DNA of 64,000 bases, from the NCBI GenBank assembly GCA_019918135.1, contig WBZZ01002911.1:21367-85366 (forward strand), given 5' to 3'. The stretch is from Paulinella micropora (lineage: Eukaryota; Cercozoa; Imbricatea; Euglyphida; Paulinellidae). A model generated the notes under the pieces. It did not search any database. It was not told the origin of the DNA and saw nothing but the letters and a program-made list of their open reading frames with translations. Below, one piece after another: positions 40,118-54,306 of the stretch (positions are counted from its first letter, which is position 1; each line of letters begins with the position of its first letter). The translations under genes were made by a program, and so were the position numbers.

Positions 40118-42143
40118 TTGGCCACTGTCATTCCCACCGCTGAACGCTCCCCGATGTTTGCTCGCGATATGTTCGCTCTCCGCAAACCTTTCGCACTGCT
40201 CATTCCTCAGGACTTGGTCCACTGCGTCCCCGATGACACTATTCCACAGAAGATCGTCGAACAATGCCGCAAGATCCTGTTCCTCGACGATAACCTCGTC
40301 TGGCTCGTCCACGAACTTGGAATGGAGCAACACTACATCTATCCTCTCGTCGCCACATCGCACGCTCAGCGCGTCACGCGCCAACAGATCATCAACGCGC
40401 AACGACAAGATAGTCTCACGGCCCCTCTCTGTACTGAAGACATTGTTTCCGTCTTCGCCGGCTCCGCCGAACTGACCCTTCGACAAGGCATCGCTGTCAA
40501 CATTGACTCCGAACAGTCTACCGTTAAGGTTTACGTCCCAGAAGAGCTGTGCCGCCCCCTTATTAACTATGCCCACGTCATGCAGAATCACGCCAAAGCG
40601 CCGACGCTCGTCCCTTTGATTAGCAGCGCTACGTTTGGTTGCGCACAGACGGTACGGATATCATGCACCATGACGTCCTCGCCGCCCTCCGCGACTGCCA
40701 CTTTTGCCAACTAGTCCACGCCCGCCTGACCCTTAACCACGGCCGCTACTCATCGCTTACGTGGACACATCAAGGATAGGGCATCGGCCTCGACCATGTT
40801 CACATCGGCATCCCCGGCGTCACCTCTCAGTACATACTGACCATCGTCGATCTCTTCTCGGGATTCCTCCAATTTATCCCGTGCATCTCCACGTCCGCGG
40901 AAGAAACAGTGGAGCTCATTCTCAACCGATGGGCCTACATCTTTGGTTTTCCTGAATCCATCTTCTCCGATTATCATAGTTCTTTCGTTGGCACGTTGGC
41001 CAAACGATTTTGCAGCGTAGCCGGCCTCGAATGGCTCACCACCGCGCCCTACTCGCATCATCAACTCGGCTACGTCGAATGCCGCCACAAGGCCATCCGC
41101 ACGGCCATTCAGTTTCTCCCCAAGCCAGAAAAGACCAACTGGCGAAGCATCATCCCTTCTCTTTCCTTCGCTCAGAACACATACGTATCTACAGCGACCG
41201 GCACTACCGCCTTTGAAGGAATGCTCGCCCGCAAGCCCCGCTGCACGTTGGACTTCTTCGACTCGCCGGAGATTGTCAATGCCCGCGCCACCGCCTCCAG
41301 CGCTGCCCTCGACGCCTCACAGACACTGTTAATACAGTCGGCCGAACAGATCGGTATGCTGAACAGCGCCCGCACCGCCGTCACAGCTTACGTCAGCGCG
41401 TACACCGCCGTTACCCGCGCCCGGTCCGTCGCTCAAAAGAACAAAGGCCGCCGCAAGGCTGTCAAGGAATGGAAAGTGGACGACACAGTCTCCGTCTACC
41501 GCCCCAAGCCTTCCAAAAAGACATTCCAGCCTCTTCCGTTTTCAAGTTCGACGGCCCCTACACCATCGTTGAGCAGGTAAGCTCCAACTGCTTCAAGCTG
41601 CGTCATCTCAAGACCAACAAGGTATTGAAACGCATCGACCGCTCACACCTCGCTCCGTATACTGCACCCACTAACGGCCTCGCCCCGCTCAACACAGTCG
41701 CAGTAGACGATCACGACGACGACTCAGTCAACTACACCATCGGCGAAGTCGTTGCATTCATCGACCGCGATCAGGTTAAACTTGGCATCGTTTTGGATGA
41801 GGACCCAGAGAACGAGGAAAACGACCTCGTAGTTCATCAGCTCGGTACGACCTCAGACAAGAACCCTCTCTTCCGTTCCATCCACGAAGATACGAAGGGC
41901 CAAACCACTATCCAACGCTGGGGTAATCCCTTACCTACCTGGAAGCCCCTTCTCTTCGACACCACCAACGATCAGGCCTAGGTCGTCCATCGACACATCG
42001 AGTGGCGCACTCACAAGACCAACAAAGACAAAGGCCGACTCCCCGCCAGCGTTCTTAAAAGTCTCAAAGGCCCTCTCATCACCGGCGAATCCTTCCCACT
42101 GCACATCTTCCAAAAAGGTAAGCAGGCAACATCGAAGGAGTAG
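40118..42143 (+). pseudogene. Ty3/gypsy integrase remnant, copy 2
   Basis: Same broken structure as copy 1, with identical stops and frame shifts. It differs in a few bases, for example Gly-Met-Glu for Gly-Met-Lys in the tether and Gln for Pro in the segment after the core (DASQTLLIQ). Confidence 0.85.
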
Positions 42144-42769
42144 CAACCTCAACTCTGGTCGTGGCGTAGCTTGTCTAGGGACGATGGCGGGCCAAGTGGG
42201 AAAAGCGCTGGGCTGTGGCGGGTGAAGCCGGTACGATGGGTAAAACCCACTTGAGAGTGTCCCCGTAAGTCCTTGATCGCCTTTTATGCCTGCAGGTCAA
42301 CGATCATCCTCATCGAACCTGAACACCTCAGTGACTATATCGGCATGGCATAATTGGTGCATTAAATTTCGTTTATCTCGGCTGTGCGATACATGGCCAC
42401 CTAGCTTCCTACGGCTCGACGTCAGCTCCCGATATCAACGCATCGTTATGGGGGGGAGCTATCAGACTGAGCATTTTAATGACCGGCCAAAACCACTACC
42501 GTTGACATTTTACTGTTTTTGACTAACCATTTAAATTATCCTCTGCAAGAAGTTTCGACTTCACTAACTAGTTTTCGAGTTTTCCAGGAATGACTCAAAA
42601 CGATTTAATCAAAGTTTTTACAGCACTTATCACTTTTTCCTACTCCACTGTTTTTTCCCCTGATTTCCCGAAAAATCGCAAAATACGGTAAATTTGTGGG
42701 ACATGCAGTCAAGAGAAGCGAAAAATCATTGTTGTCGTGAAGAGAAACACAATCTAGGTTTTTACATCA

Positions 42770-43847
42770 GACAGGATAAACAACAAGATTCCGTACAAGA
42801 AAAAAAGCTAATATATAAAAAAATAATGAATATGCTACCAAATTGAAGATTTTAATGTATTTTAACTATTTTAAACAAAAAATTTAAAAAAAATTTGAAT
42901 TTATAGCCGTTACAGTTGTTTTCGACCGTTTGTAATTTATTTGCTAGATATTGCTGTTGACATTCAAGACAACAACAAAAATTAGTTTTTCATTTTTGTG
43001 TCAGATTTTCATTTTTGTGACAGTTTTTCATTTTTGTGACAAAAATTCAAATTTTCAAATTTAACGGTAACATTTCGCGAAAATTTACGATATTTTGCGG
43101 ACGAATATAGCCGTTAATTTGAAAAATTCAAATTTTCAACGAAAATCAAAATTCCAACCAAAACTGAAATTCCAACCAAAACAGAAAAATTAATTTTTTT
43201 TGTTGTCTTGAATGTCAACAGCAATAGTTGTTTTGAGTTGCCTGAGCTTGGTTTTTCTTTGTTTTTATGTTGTTTTACATCAAAATCAATGTAATTATAT
43301 TTAATTTATTAAATTCTAATGATATTATTTCAAATTCAAATTCAAATTTAAATTTGACTAGAAATTTTCAGGTTTGCTACTGGTGGCAGCCACTCACTTA
43401 TAGTCGTTATACATACTCATCGACTACTTGAACTATGCTTGAAATTATATTAATACTAGTTTGTTCAGCATATTTACAATGTTTTTGAAGCATAAAACCG
43501 GTGCGGAAGCTTAGACTTCAAGTTGAGTGACAGTGTTTTACACTAGTCACTGTGACACTCAGACTACTTGCCACTCACTTGTATTCGTTATACATACTCA
43601 CTGCCAACTTGAACTATGCATGAAATTACATTAATACTAGTTTGTTTAGCATATTTACAATGTTTTTGAAGCATAAAACCGGTGCGGAAGCTTAGACTTC
43701 AGAGTCAGTGACCGTGTTGTACACTAGTCACTGTGACACTCAGACTATTTGCCACTCACTTGTAATAGTTATACATACTCACTGACTACTTAAACTATGC
43801 ATGGAATTATATTAATACTAGTTTGTTTAGCATATTTATAATATTTT
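42770..43847 (+). repeat. Transposon B copy 2, left TIR (interrupted)
   Basis: As in copy 1, but the MITE at 42951-43224 with its TA duplication lies 180 bp inside the terminus, between the outer tip and the 181-bp subrepeats. Confidence 0.9.
42951..43224 (+). mobile_element. MITE copy 1 (274 bp, TA target duplication)
   Basis: Begins TTGCTGTTGACATTCAAGAC and ends with the inverted complement. TIRs are about 25 bp and the flanks are TA on both sides (42949-42950 and 43225-43226). Units 1 and 3 have the empty site CTAGATAGTTG. The interior is A/T-rich and non-coding, with repeated TTTTTCATTTTTGTG words. A reverse-oriented copy of the same length is at 62318-62591. TA duplication fits Tc1/mariner-type mobilisation. 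Confidence 0.95.
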
Positions 43848-43947
43848 TGTATTAAAATTTCATTCCGGAATAAAAGTGTAATCATATTAATGTTAGTGAC
43901 ATTTTACTCAGAAAAAACCAAAATATTTGTCAGACTAAGTTTTAAGT

Positions 43948-46156
43948 TTAATATTTGCGTCGATGTTTAGAGCAATGAGGGCTCTTAGTTTTACTGTAGT
44001 CTGATTCGCAATCATACTCGCTATCAGATGATTTTTGATGTGAATGGTTATTTTCATTCATGTTCAGAGCAATGAGGGCTCTTTGTTTTAGTGTAGTCTG
44101 ACTCACAATCAGACTCGCTACCAGATGATTTGTGATGTGAACGATGGGAGTGCTTGGCGCGTTTATGTGCACGGCGCGGTTCAGGGGAATCTGATGCTTC
44201 AGAACGATAACGAGGCAAGCCTTTACTCGAAGCTGAAACAAACAACAAGATCAAAAATCAGATTGAAAATAACAGAAGTTGCGAAATTACCGCGCGTCTC
44301 TTTCAAAATATCACTCTGCGCGGTGACGCTTACAAGCTGCACCTTTGCTACTTTTCTAGATACTTTGCCGCATTGGACTCAGCTTTCTGAAGAGCAGTGG
44401 TAAGCTGTTTTACATTTGCATCGGCTTCGCGAAGCTTGTTCTCCACAGTTTCCAGGTCGGCGTCATTTGACGCGTTCTCAACGTATTCAGCTAACTGCTT
44501 CTTGTAATCAGTGATTTCCTGAACAAGCATAATGATTTTCATAGAAGTGGAAAACACACAAAGGCGTAAACCTTTCGCAAGTCAGCGTTGACCTGTTTGT
44601 TGCGTGCGTTACACTAAAAAAAAAAAAAAAATAAAAAAAAAAGTGATAAAACGCAAGAAGAGAAAAAATAGCTAATACCCTTCTGGATTTGTCCAAGTCG
44701 TTGGTGAGCTTCTGGATGTTGGTGGACAGTTTCTCTTGCACAACCAATTCTTTTTTTCGTGCAGCCAAGTCGTTGGTGAGCTTCTGGATGCAGGCTGACA
44801 TTTTTTCTTGTGCAGCGTTCATTTTGCTCACTTTTTTTTGTTCTTCAGCCAAATCTTGTTTGCATTGTTTCAGCTCACTTTGCGAGGCCAGTTTGGCCCT
44901 CCGCTCGTCATCGACTAATTTAATCGTATCGTCGAAAAAATTTTTAGCTTCTTTATCACTATCGCAAAGGCTTTTGATGGTTGAATGAGCTGCCTCAAGT
45001 TTGGCTTTCAAAGCCAGGACCTCGGCTTTTGCTTCCATAGCGTCCTGCAAGTACTGCTTACTAGTGTTAGCATGAGCATCAGACCGAACAGATTCGTCAT
45101 CATCCGAAATCAACCCGTTAGTGCTCTTATTCTTCCTGACAAGATGCTGGTCACTGAGTTGAAAAAGCTTTGCCACACTCTTTACCACTTCCTCGGTCAG
45201 CGGCTTGGATTTTTCTGTAAAAAAAGACAGCGCTTTCTCATCTCGATTCAATACATCTTGAAACGCGCGAGGAACAGGAGCATGGATCAAATCTGCTGTG
45301 GAACGGAGGACTTTTACAACGTTGCTTGAGTTTCGGTAGACAAATACAAAACGATAATAATTACGGTCAATCTTATCTTCGTCCGCTGCTTTAACGAACC
45401 TCTTGAGTGCTTTCCACAGACGACCAAGAGCTACGGTAGTATTATCATCTTCGATCATCGCATTTACAGATAGGCCTTGGCAGTTGCGCGTAAAAAGTAA
45501 AGCCACTCACCAGCCTTTATTTCGACACCGTTTACCGACACAGAAGGTAAAGACATGATTCTGTTCCCATCAAGGGTACCTGCAACAGGCTCTGCCCCTT
45601 CCTCTGAAAAGATCCACTTACGGTTCCCTTCGCCACCCTTGTTACCAGGACGAAACAAACTAGTGTCTTCGGGATGCACGAACTCGACCTTGGCATCAAC
45701 AGACATGAACATGGCAAACAGCAAAAAACAGGGAGGGAAACAAGACCTTGACAGTTGTGGAGGAGCCAGAGGCACTGCCGCAAGACAGCTCAATCAAGGC
45801 TGGATCCAAGCCTAGCAACTTAGCGACCTCCTCCTTCCTCGATCTGCCCTTTTCAACAACCACTTTTAAGTCGCAGGGAAAGTTACAGTTCTGTAACAAC
45901 AAAACTTATCGTTAGCAGTAATGGCTGCTGATTTTTGAGACTCGTCACGGGCAGCGAAAGCAGCGTTGATTGCGTGGCTACTCTGATCTACACTGCGATA
46001 GCTCTCCTCCAGTACTAAGTCTTGCAAAGCTGGTGCGACATGAGCTGGTTGAGCAGCTACCACAACAAAAGAACAATACTTGTAGGGCAAAAACAAACAA
46101 CCCAAGATGTGCAGTGGAACCTTGGGTTGCTGCTGGTAGTAGTCCAGTGCTTGCAT
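43948..46156 (-). CDS. Transposon B copy 2 coiled-coil protein
   Basis: Same exon chain as copy 1. It carries small substitutions and a longer A-run in the intron near 44615-44642. A difference near 44050 (Glu-Asn in place of Ala-Asn, with the SEHE end) alters the tail between the two Ser/His repeats. The central coiled coil is intact, and this copy is not truncated. Confidence 0.5.
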
Positions 46157-46565
46157 CTTGTGCAGTGTCGCCCATAGTGGACTTCAAGCAGCTTACTCTC
46201 AACTTGACTCTCGAGTTTTTCTAAGTCTCAAACGCAACACAACCCGCCGCGCCAAAAAAAAAGGTTGCGTCGAAGTTTTGTCAACCGACTTTTTGTTCCA
46301 ACCAACACCCGCAATGTCACCCTTATTTTGTGGTGTTTTTCCAAAACTCTCGTCCGGTCCGGTTTTTCCCTTTTTTTTTGGCGGTTGATGCAAAAATAAC
46401 CAAAACTGACAACATGTCCACTTTGCAGAGTCTTGTTGCTGTGTTGTTGTATCTTTTGTACTTGCTGTGCATGTCTATTTACACACATTCTTGAGGTGTT
46501 TTCACTTTCTCTTCCGTTTGTGTTGTTTGTGGGCTTTTGTGGATGCTTATTGCCTTCAGGCCGAC

Positions 46566-49500
46566 ATGCTGGGAAACAAAAAGCGGCCTTGGCGGGAGGT
46601 GCATCAAGATCAAGCAAGATATGAGGCCAAGGTATGCTGTGCTTGCTTCTTTGCGTGCTGACAACTTTTTTGACATGATTGCAGCACTTATTTCTTGTGT
46701 GTTTGTTGTCATGCAGGCAAGATTGGTGCTCGGTCTGTCAGAACAAAAACCTACCTCGGACACTTTTTGCTCCTCTTCCTCCTCTCTTGTCTCCTCTTCC
46801 TCTTCCTCTGTTTCCCAGCCTGCTCAGATGCACAGCAATAGGAATACATGTTTGGTTGTTTCAGATACCTCGGTACTAGATGAGGTAGATGGTCTCAGTG
46901 TAGTTTTGGAAGAAAAAAAAAAGTCTGATATTCGTCCACCCTCTAATCCATCCGTGAGGCTCTCAGCTCTTGATTCTGTTTTGCAGTCCTTGGGGGCACA
47001 GGCACAAAAGCTTTTTAAGCACTCCTGCGAAGAAGCACCTTTGATGGAGCTGGCAAAGTGGGGCTTGGCAGTTGTAGCTAGAATAGTTGAGGATACACAG
47101 TCTTTACCTTCTGTCGCCCCTCACACCGTCCCCCCTCATGTTTGCTCTTTACTTGGCGAGGTGCAGGAATGTTTTGTTCTCTCTAATATATCTTGTGCTT
47201 GGCTTGGTGTACCAAACGTAAGTGCCTTGCGTCCCTTTATTGGTTTTTCGTTTGCTAATACACGTGTTGATTATGATCCTGTCTCGTGAAGAACTTGGAA
47301 TGGATACATACGGAGTTGATTTTTATTTATCTAAGTTCCATCCATCCCACGATCGTCACATACGGAGTGGTAGACAGTTTGTTGAGTATATAACGGAGAG
47401 TAAAGTATAAGACGAGTACGCCAGCTTCCCCGTCTATTGGAAGCAGGTTCTACCGGTCTTCTCTCTCTCTCTCTCATTCTCTCTTTCTTTCTTTCTTTCT
47501 TTCTTTCTTTTTTCCTTTTTGCTTTCCTTCATTCCTTCTTCCCTTCCTGCTTTCCTTTTTATTTTTTCTTTTCTTTCTTTAATTTCTTTCTTCAATTTCT
47601 TTCTTTCTTTGTGCAACTTTTCTTTTTTGGTTATCTGCACATGCGTTTCTTTGTTTTGCTTGAACAGGCGATTTCGGCTGCAATCAAGAAGGGGGAGCCA
47701 TACATGCACCAGCCAAAGCACAAGTTGCGACGAACCCAGCCCCAGCTAGCGGTTGCTTGGGAGGCGGGGGAGGCGGGGCTCTGGAAGTGTGAGCGTTGTG
47801 TCCCACCAACGTACCATGCAGAATCCGCAAGCAGCAGGGCTCACAAGTGTTTTTCTTCGGGCATCGCATTTACAGGCAAAGAGAGGCCCAATGCCCGAGT
47901 GCAGAGTTTTGAAATCAGCGCCGCCATTGACGACCAGCCCAACCGCCTGATCAGAAATTTGCAATTACTCCAAAAGGATGTCGAAGCGCGTGCAGGTTTA
48001 TTTGAGTTCCAGTTGATGTGGGGGTCATTTTTGCGCAGAAGGGCTCCATTCAGTCGGGATGCGGATTGTGGTTATGTCCCCCCCTTGTCAAGGTTGATGG
48101 ACAATGGGTGCAGCTGTATGTTCCGAGATGCTTGCACGGAGTTCGGTAACACCCCCCCCCCCCCCCCCCGCCTCGTCCCAAGGTTGCAGACACCGTGGTT
48201 CTCCAACCAATTTTTTGCTACAATGTCACGTCTTGTTTTTTTTTTGTTTTTTTTTGGAGGTGGCTTTTAAAAGTTTTTGCCTGTACTTTCAAAAGCATGA
48301 CGTGACATTGCAGCCTGTTTTTCGCACAAGTCGAAAACAATTTTGCAATTTAGGACCCCTGTTTGCTCTCTCGGTCAGCGCCAGATGCCTTTGGCCGACA
48401 TACGTACTTTCTGGACCAGACAATTTGGACAATTTTTGATTCACCCCTGGAAGGATTTGAAGCAAGCAGTGGTCCCTCCTTCTCGCCCGATTTGGACACG
48501 TTTGCAACGTCAGTTCCTCGTGGAGTTTCGACACAGTAAAGTCTGGGGTAAATGCCACTATTGTCGAGAATTTGCACAGAAATCGAACAGGCTCGTTGAA
48601 TTACAAACAAGTGAGGGTAAGAGAGAGCTCACTTCAGAAGAAGAAAAAGAGAAAAAAAATTGAAAGAGAAATAAAAAAAAACCGAACACCATTTCAACGC
48701 TAAGGAAGACACGAAAGTTTTTGACGAACATTTACAGTTAGTTCAGGACGACCTTTCATATGTGTTGATGATTTTTGATTTTTCGCGAATGAGCGTGGGG
48801 GGTGGTAAGACTGCAGACGTTAACGATTGCATCGCAGTACTTTTAATGGGGGATGGGTTGGGTGGGATCAAGAGAAAGTACATTGACACCCTCCCCCTTC
48901 CTGACGACCCAGGACCCAATAACGATTTCTTTTTTTACCGGCATTGGCAAAACTGTATGCTGCAAAAGGTAATTCATGCACTGCCGGGCAAAAACAAAGT
49001 CATTCAATGGTCGGACGGTGGCAGAAAACATTTCAAGCAAAGGTTTGCACTTGCAGAGGCCAGCCTTACAAGAATTAAACATCCATGGCTGCAACATTTT
49101 TCCTGGCATTTTTGGCTATCTAATCATGGCAAAAGCCTATGCGATTCACACGCAGGAAAAATTGCACAAATGGTGGCATACATGGCCTTTCACAACGACT
49201 GGATTTGGGAAACCTCACGTGACCTTGCTTGGCTTATCAGAAACAAACTTTCTGATTCTGAGCATATGTTTTTTGAAGACAATATCAACCGAAATGATAA
49301 ATACCGTCACCCGGTGAACGGTATTGATGATCTCGGTTGGTTTCATCATTTCGAGGCTACCACAACACCTGGTCTCCTGAAAATCAAACAACTTTCAAAT
49401 TCAAACGAAATTGCTTTTCGTTTCACTACAGAGACAAAAGCAAAGACTGTTTTGAATACTCTTGCTGGTGATAAAGGGTTCTGGTGGCCCCAAGAGCTTG

Positions 49501-49595
49501 GTCTTCCTCCAGTTGCTCCTCGGCCGCTGCCGCGTCATCGTATAGCTCGAAGAGGCAGACAGCAACAGGCACGTACTAGAAATATTCGTCGTTAG
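46566..49595 (+). CDS. Transposon B copy 2 transposase-like protein, frame disturbed
   Basis: Exons 1 to 5 match copy 1. In the last exon an A-run near 48668-48680 has one more A than copies 1 and 3, so the frame leading into KKTEHHFNAKEDTK is broken and the core is open only from about 48762. If the extra base is real this copy makes no full protein, though splicing across the run could compensate. Core motifs SDGGRKHFK and CDSHAG are unchanged. A 3-bp insertion adds Thr in the basic tail. Confidence 0.5.
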
Positions 49596-49667
49596 TCAAG
49601 TTTTTAAAAACTTCATAGCTCACTCACTCTGAAGTCTAAGCATCCGCACCGGTTTTATGCTTGAAAA

Positions 49668-50465
49668 ACATTATAAATATGCTAAACAAACTAGTATTAA
49701 TATAATTCCATGCATAGTTTAAGTAGTCAGTGAGTATGTATAACTATTACAAGTGAGTGGCAAATAGTCTGCGTGTCACAGTGACTAGTGTACAACACGG
49801 TCACTGACTCTGAAGTCTAAGCTTCCGCACCGGTTTTATGCTTCAAAAACATTGTAAATATGCTAAACAAACTAGTATTAATGTAATTTCATGCATAGTT
49901 CAAGTTGGCAGTGAGTATGTATAACGAATACAAGTGAGTGGCAAGTAGTCTGAGTGTCACAGTGACTAGTGTAAAACACTGTCACTCAACTTGAAGTCTA
50001 AGCTTCCGCACCGGTTTTATGCTTCGAAAACATTGTAAATATGCTGAACAAACTAGTATTAATATAATTTCAAGCATAGTTCAAGTAGTAGATGAGTATG
50101 TATAACGACTATAAGTGAGTGGCTGCCACCAGTAGCAAACTTGAAAATTTCTAGTCAAATTTAAATTTGAATTTGAATTTGAAATAATATCATTAGAATT
50201 TAATAAATTAAATATAATTACATTGATTTTGATGTAAAACAACATAAAAACAAAGAAAAACCAAGCTCAGGCAACTCAAAACAACTATCTAGCAAATAAA
50301 TTACAAACGGTCGAAAAACAACTGTAACGGCTATAAATTCAAATTTTTTTTAATGTTTTGTTTAAAATAGTTAAAATACATTAAAATCTTCAATTTGGTA
50401 ATATATTCATTATTTTTTATATATTAGTTTTTTTTCTTGTACGGAATCTTGTTGTTTATCCTGTC
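49668..50465 (-). repeat. Transposon B copy 2, right TIR
   Basis: Same as the right TIR of copy 1. Just inside it, one A replaces T in GTCTAAGCATCC, a change shared with copy 3. Confidence 0.9.
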
Positions 50466-50749
50466 CAATGACTTAGATAGACTTTCCCAAATGAAAATCT
50501 CGTACTTTCGACACGATTCTACCCACTACGGTCTGTCATGTGTCCCATGCATCGCACCCGGCCAGCCCACCTCGATCGGCGAAGCCGAGGCGACTTCAGC
50601 TCTTATCCACCATTCCGGCACCCGAGCAGGCTCTACCCTCTGGTTGGCAGTTGAAGGCACGCACGCGGCCTTGGAAACCCGTCTCAAGTCACTCTCTTGC
50701 CGGATTCTCCGCGGCGGCTCTACTCTACGTAGCTTGAACCCCGTGGGAC

Positions 50750-52775
50750 TTGGCCACTGTCATTCCCACCGCTGAACGCTCCCCGATGTTTGCTCGCGAT
50801 ATGTTCGCTCTCCGCAAACCTTTCGCACTGCTCATTCCTCAGGACTTGGTCCACTGCGTCCCCGATGACACTATTCCACAGAAGATCGTCGAACAATGCC
50901 GCAAGATCCTGTTCCTCGACGATAACCTCGTCTGGCTCGTCCACGAACTTGGAATGGAGCAACACTACATCTATCCTCTCGTCGCCACATCGCACGCTCA
51001 GCGCGTCACGCGCCAACAGATCATCAACGCGCAACGACAAGATAGTCTCACGGCCCCTCTCTGTACTGAAGACATTGTTTCCGTCTTCGCCGGCTCCGCC
51101 GAACTGACCCTTCGACAAGGCATCGCTGTCAACATTGACTCCGAACAGTCTACCGTTAAGGTTTACGTCCCAGAAGAGCTGTGCCGCCCCCTTATTAACT
51201 ATGCCCACGTCATGCAGAATCACGCCAAAGCGCCGACGCTCGTCCCTTTGATTAGCAGCGCTACGTTTGGTTGCGCACAGACTGTACGGATATCATGCAC
51301 CATGACGTCCTCGCCGCCCTCCGCGACTGCCACTTTTGCCAACTAGTCCACGCCCGCCTGACCCTTAACCACGGCCGCTACTCATCGCTTACGTGGACAC
51401 ATCAAGGATAGGGCATCGGCCTCGACCATGTTCACATCGGCATCCCCGGCGTCACCTCTCAGTACATACTGACCATCGTCGATCTCTTCTCGGGATTCCT
51501 CCAATTTATCCCGTGCATCTCCACGTCCGCGGAAGAAACAGTGGAGCTCATTCTCAACCGATGGGCCTACATCTTTGGTTTTCCGGAATCCATCTTCTCC
51601 GATTATCATAGTTCTTTCGTTGGCACGTTGGCCAAACGATTTTGCAGCGTAGCCGGCCTCGAATGGCTCACCACCGCGCCCTACTCGCATCATCAACTCG
51701 GCTACGTCGAATGCCGCCACAAGGCCATCCGCACGGCCATTCAGTTTCTCCCCAAGCCAGAAAAGACCAACTGGCGAAGCATCATCCCTTCTCTTTCCTT
51801 CGCTCAGAACACATACGTATATACAGCGACCGGCACTACCGCCTTTGAAGGAATGCTCGCCCGCAAGCCCCGCTGCACGTTGGACTTCTTCGACTCGCCG
51901 GAGATTGTCAATGCCCGCGCCACCGCCTCCAGCGCTGCCCTCGACGCCTCACCGACACTGTTAATACAGTCGGCCGAACAGATCGGTATGCTGAACAGCG
52001 CCCGCACCGCCGTCACAGCTTACGTCAGCGCGTACACCACCGTTACCCGCGCCCGGTCCGTCGCTCAAAAGAACAAAGGCCGCCGCAAGGCTGTCAAGGA
52101 ATGGAAAGTGGACGACACAGTCTCCGTCTACCGCCCCAAGCATTCCAAAAAGACATTCCAGCCTCTTCCGTTTTCAAGTTCGACGGCCCCTACACCATCG
52201 TTGAGCAGGTAAGCTCCAACTGCTTCAAGCTGCGTCATCTCAAGACCAACAAGGTATTGAAACGCATCGACCGCTCACACCTCGCTCCGTATACTGCACC
52301 CACTAACGGCCTCGCCCCGCTCAACACAGTCGCAGTAGACGATCACGACGACGACTCAGTCAACTACACCATCGGCGAAGTCGTTGCATTCATCGACCGC
52401 GATCAGGTTAAACTTGGCATCGTTTTGGATGAGGACCCAGAGAACGAGGAAAACGACCTCGTAGTTCATCAGCTCGGTACGACCTCAGACAAGAACCCTC
52501 TCTTCCGTTCCATCCACGAAGATACGAAGGGCCAAACCACTATCCAACGCTGGGGTAATCCCTTACCTACCTGGAAGCCCCTTCTCTTCGACACCACCAA
52601 CGATCAGGCCTAGGTCGTCCATCGACACATCGAGTGGCGCACTCACAAGACCAACAAAGACAAAGGCCGACTCCCCGCCAGCGTTCTTAAAAGTCTCAAA
52701 GGCCCTCTCATCACCGGCGAATCCTTCCCACTGCACATCTTCCAAAAAGGTAAGCAGGCAACATCGAAGGAGTAG
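50750..52775 (+). pseudogene. Ty3/gypsy integrase remnant, copy 3
   Basis: Same stops and frame breaks as copies 1 and 2. Differences include Tyr for Ser (NTYVYTAT) in the core, Thr for Ala (AYTTVTR) and His for Pro (RPKHSKK). Confidence 0.85.
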
Positions 52776-53403
52776 CAACCTCAACTCTGGTCGTGGCGTA
52801 GCTTGTCTAGGGACGATGGCGGGCCAAGTGGGAAAAGCGCAGGGCTGTGGCGGGTGAAGCCGGTACGATGGGTAAAACCCACTTGAGAGTGTCCCCGTAA
52901 GTCCTTGATCGCCTTTTATGCCTGCATGTCAACGATCATCCTCATCGAACCTGAACACCTCAGTGACTATATCGGCATGGCATAATTGGTGCATTAAATT
53001 TCGTTTATCTCGGCTGTGCGATACATGGCCACCTAGCTTCCTACGGCTCGACGTCAGCTCCCCGATATCAACGCATCGTTATGGGGGGGGAGCTATCAGA
53101 CTGAGCATTTTAATGACAGGCCAAAACCACTACCGTTGACATTTTACTGTTTTTGACTAACCATTTAAATTATCCTCTGCAAGAAGTTTCGACTTCACTA
53201 ACTAGTTTTCGAGTTGTCAAGGAATGACTCAAAACGATTTAATCAAAGTTTTTACAGCACTTATCACTTTTTCCTACTCCACTGTTTTTTCCCCTGATTT
53301 CCCGAAAAATCACAAAATACTGTAAATTTGTGGGACATGCAGTCAAGAGAAGCGAAAAATCATTGTTGTCGTGAAGAGAAACACAATCTAGGTTTTTACA
53401 TCA

Positions 53404-54207
53404 GACAGGATAAACAACAAGATTCCGTACAAGAAAAAAAGCTAATATATAAAAAAATAATGAATATGCTACCAAATTGAAGATTTTAATGTATTTTAAC
53501 TATTTTGAACAAAAAATTTAAAAAAAATTTGAATTTATAGCCGTTACAGTTGTTTTTCGACCGTTTGTAATTTATTTGCTAGATAGTTGTTTTGAGTTGC
53601 CTGAGCTTGGTTTTTCTTTGTTTTTATGTTGTTTTACATCAAAATCAATGTAATTATATTTAATTTATTAAATTCTAATGATATTATTTCAAATTCAAAT
53701 TCAAATTTAAATTTGACTAGAAATTTTCAAGTTTGCTACTGGTGGCAGCCACTCACTTATAGTCGTTATACATACTCATCGACTACTTGAACTATGCTTG
53801 AAATTATATTAATACTAGTTTGTTCAGCATATTTACAATGTTTTTGAAGCATAAAACCGGTGCGGAAGCTTAGACTTCAAGTTGAGTGACAGTGTTTTAC
53901 ACTAGTCACTGTGACACTCAGACTACTTGCCACTCACTTGTATTCGTTATACATACTCACTGCCAACTTGAACTATGCATGAAATTACATTAATACTAGT
54001 TTGTTTAGCATATTTACAATGTTTTTGAAGCATAAAACCGGTGCGGAAGCTTAGACTTCAGAGTCAGTGACCGTGTTGTACACTAGTCACTGTGACACTC
54101 AGACTATTTGCCACTCACTTGTAATAGTTATACATACTCACTGACTACTTAAACTATGCATGGAATTATATTAATACTAGTTTGTTTAGCATATTTATAA
54201 TATTTTT
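53404..54207 (+). repeat. Transposon B copy 3, left TIR
   Basis: Same length and subrepeats as copy 1 and without the MITE, so it shows the empty insertion site. Confidence 0.9.
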
Positions 54208-54306
54208 GTATTAAAATTTCATTCCGGAATAAAAGTGTAATCATATTAATGTTAGTGACATTTTACTCAGAAAAAACCAAAATATTTGTCAGACTAAGTT
54301 TTAAGT

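Larger units (their letters stand above)
42770..50465. mobile_element. TIR transposon B, copy 2 (7.7 kb, with MITE)
   Basis: Same termini as copy 1. The left TIR is split by a MITE, and the transposase frame is disturbed by one extra A near 48670. Confidence 0.75.
39879..50510 (+). repeat. Tandem array unit 2 (10,632 bp)
   Basis: A second head-to-tail copy of unit 1. It differs by scattered substitutions, small homopolymer indels and a 274-bp MITE insertion at 42951-43224, which explains most of its greater length. Confidence 0.92.
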
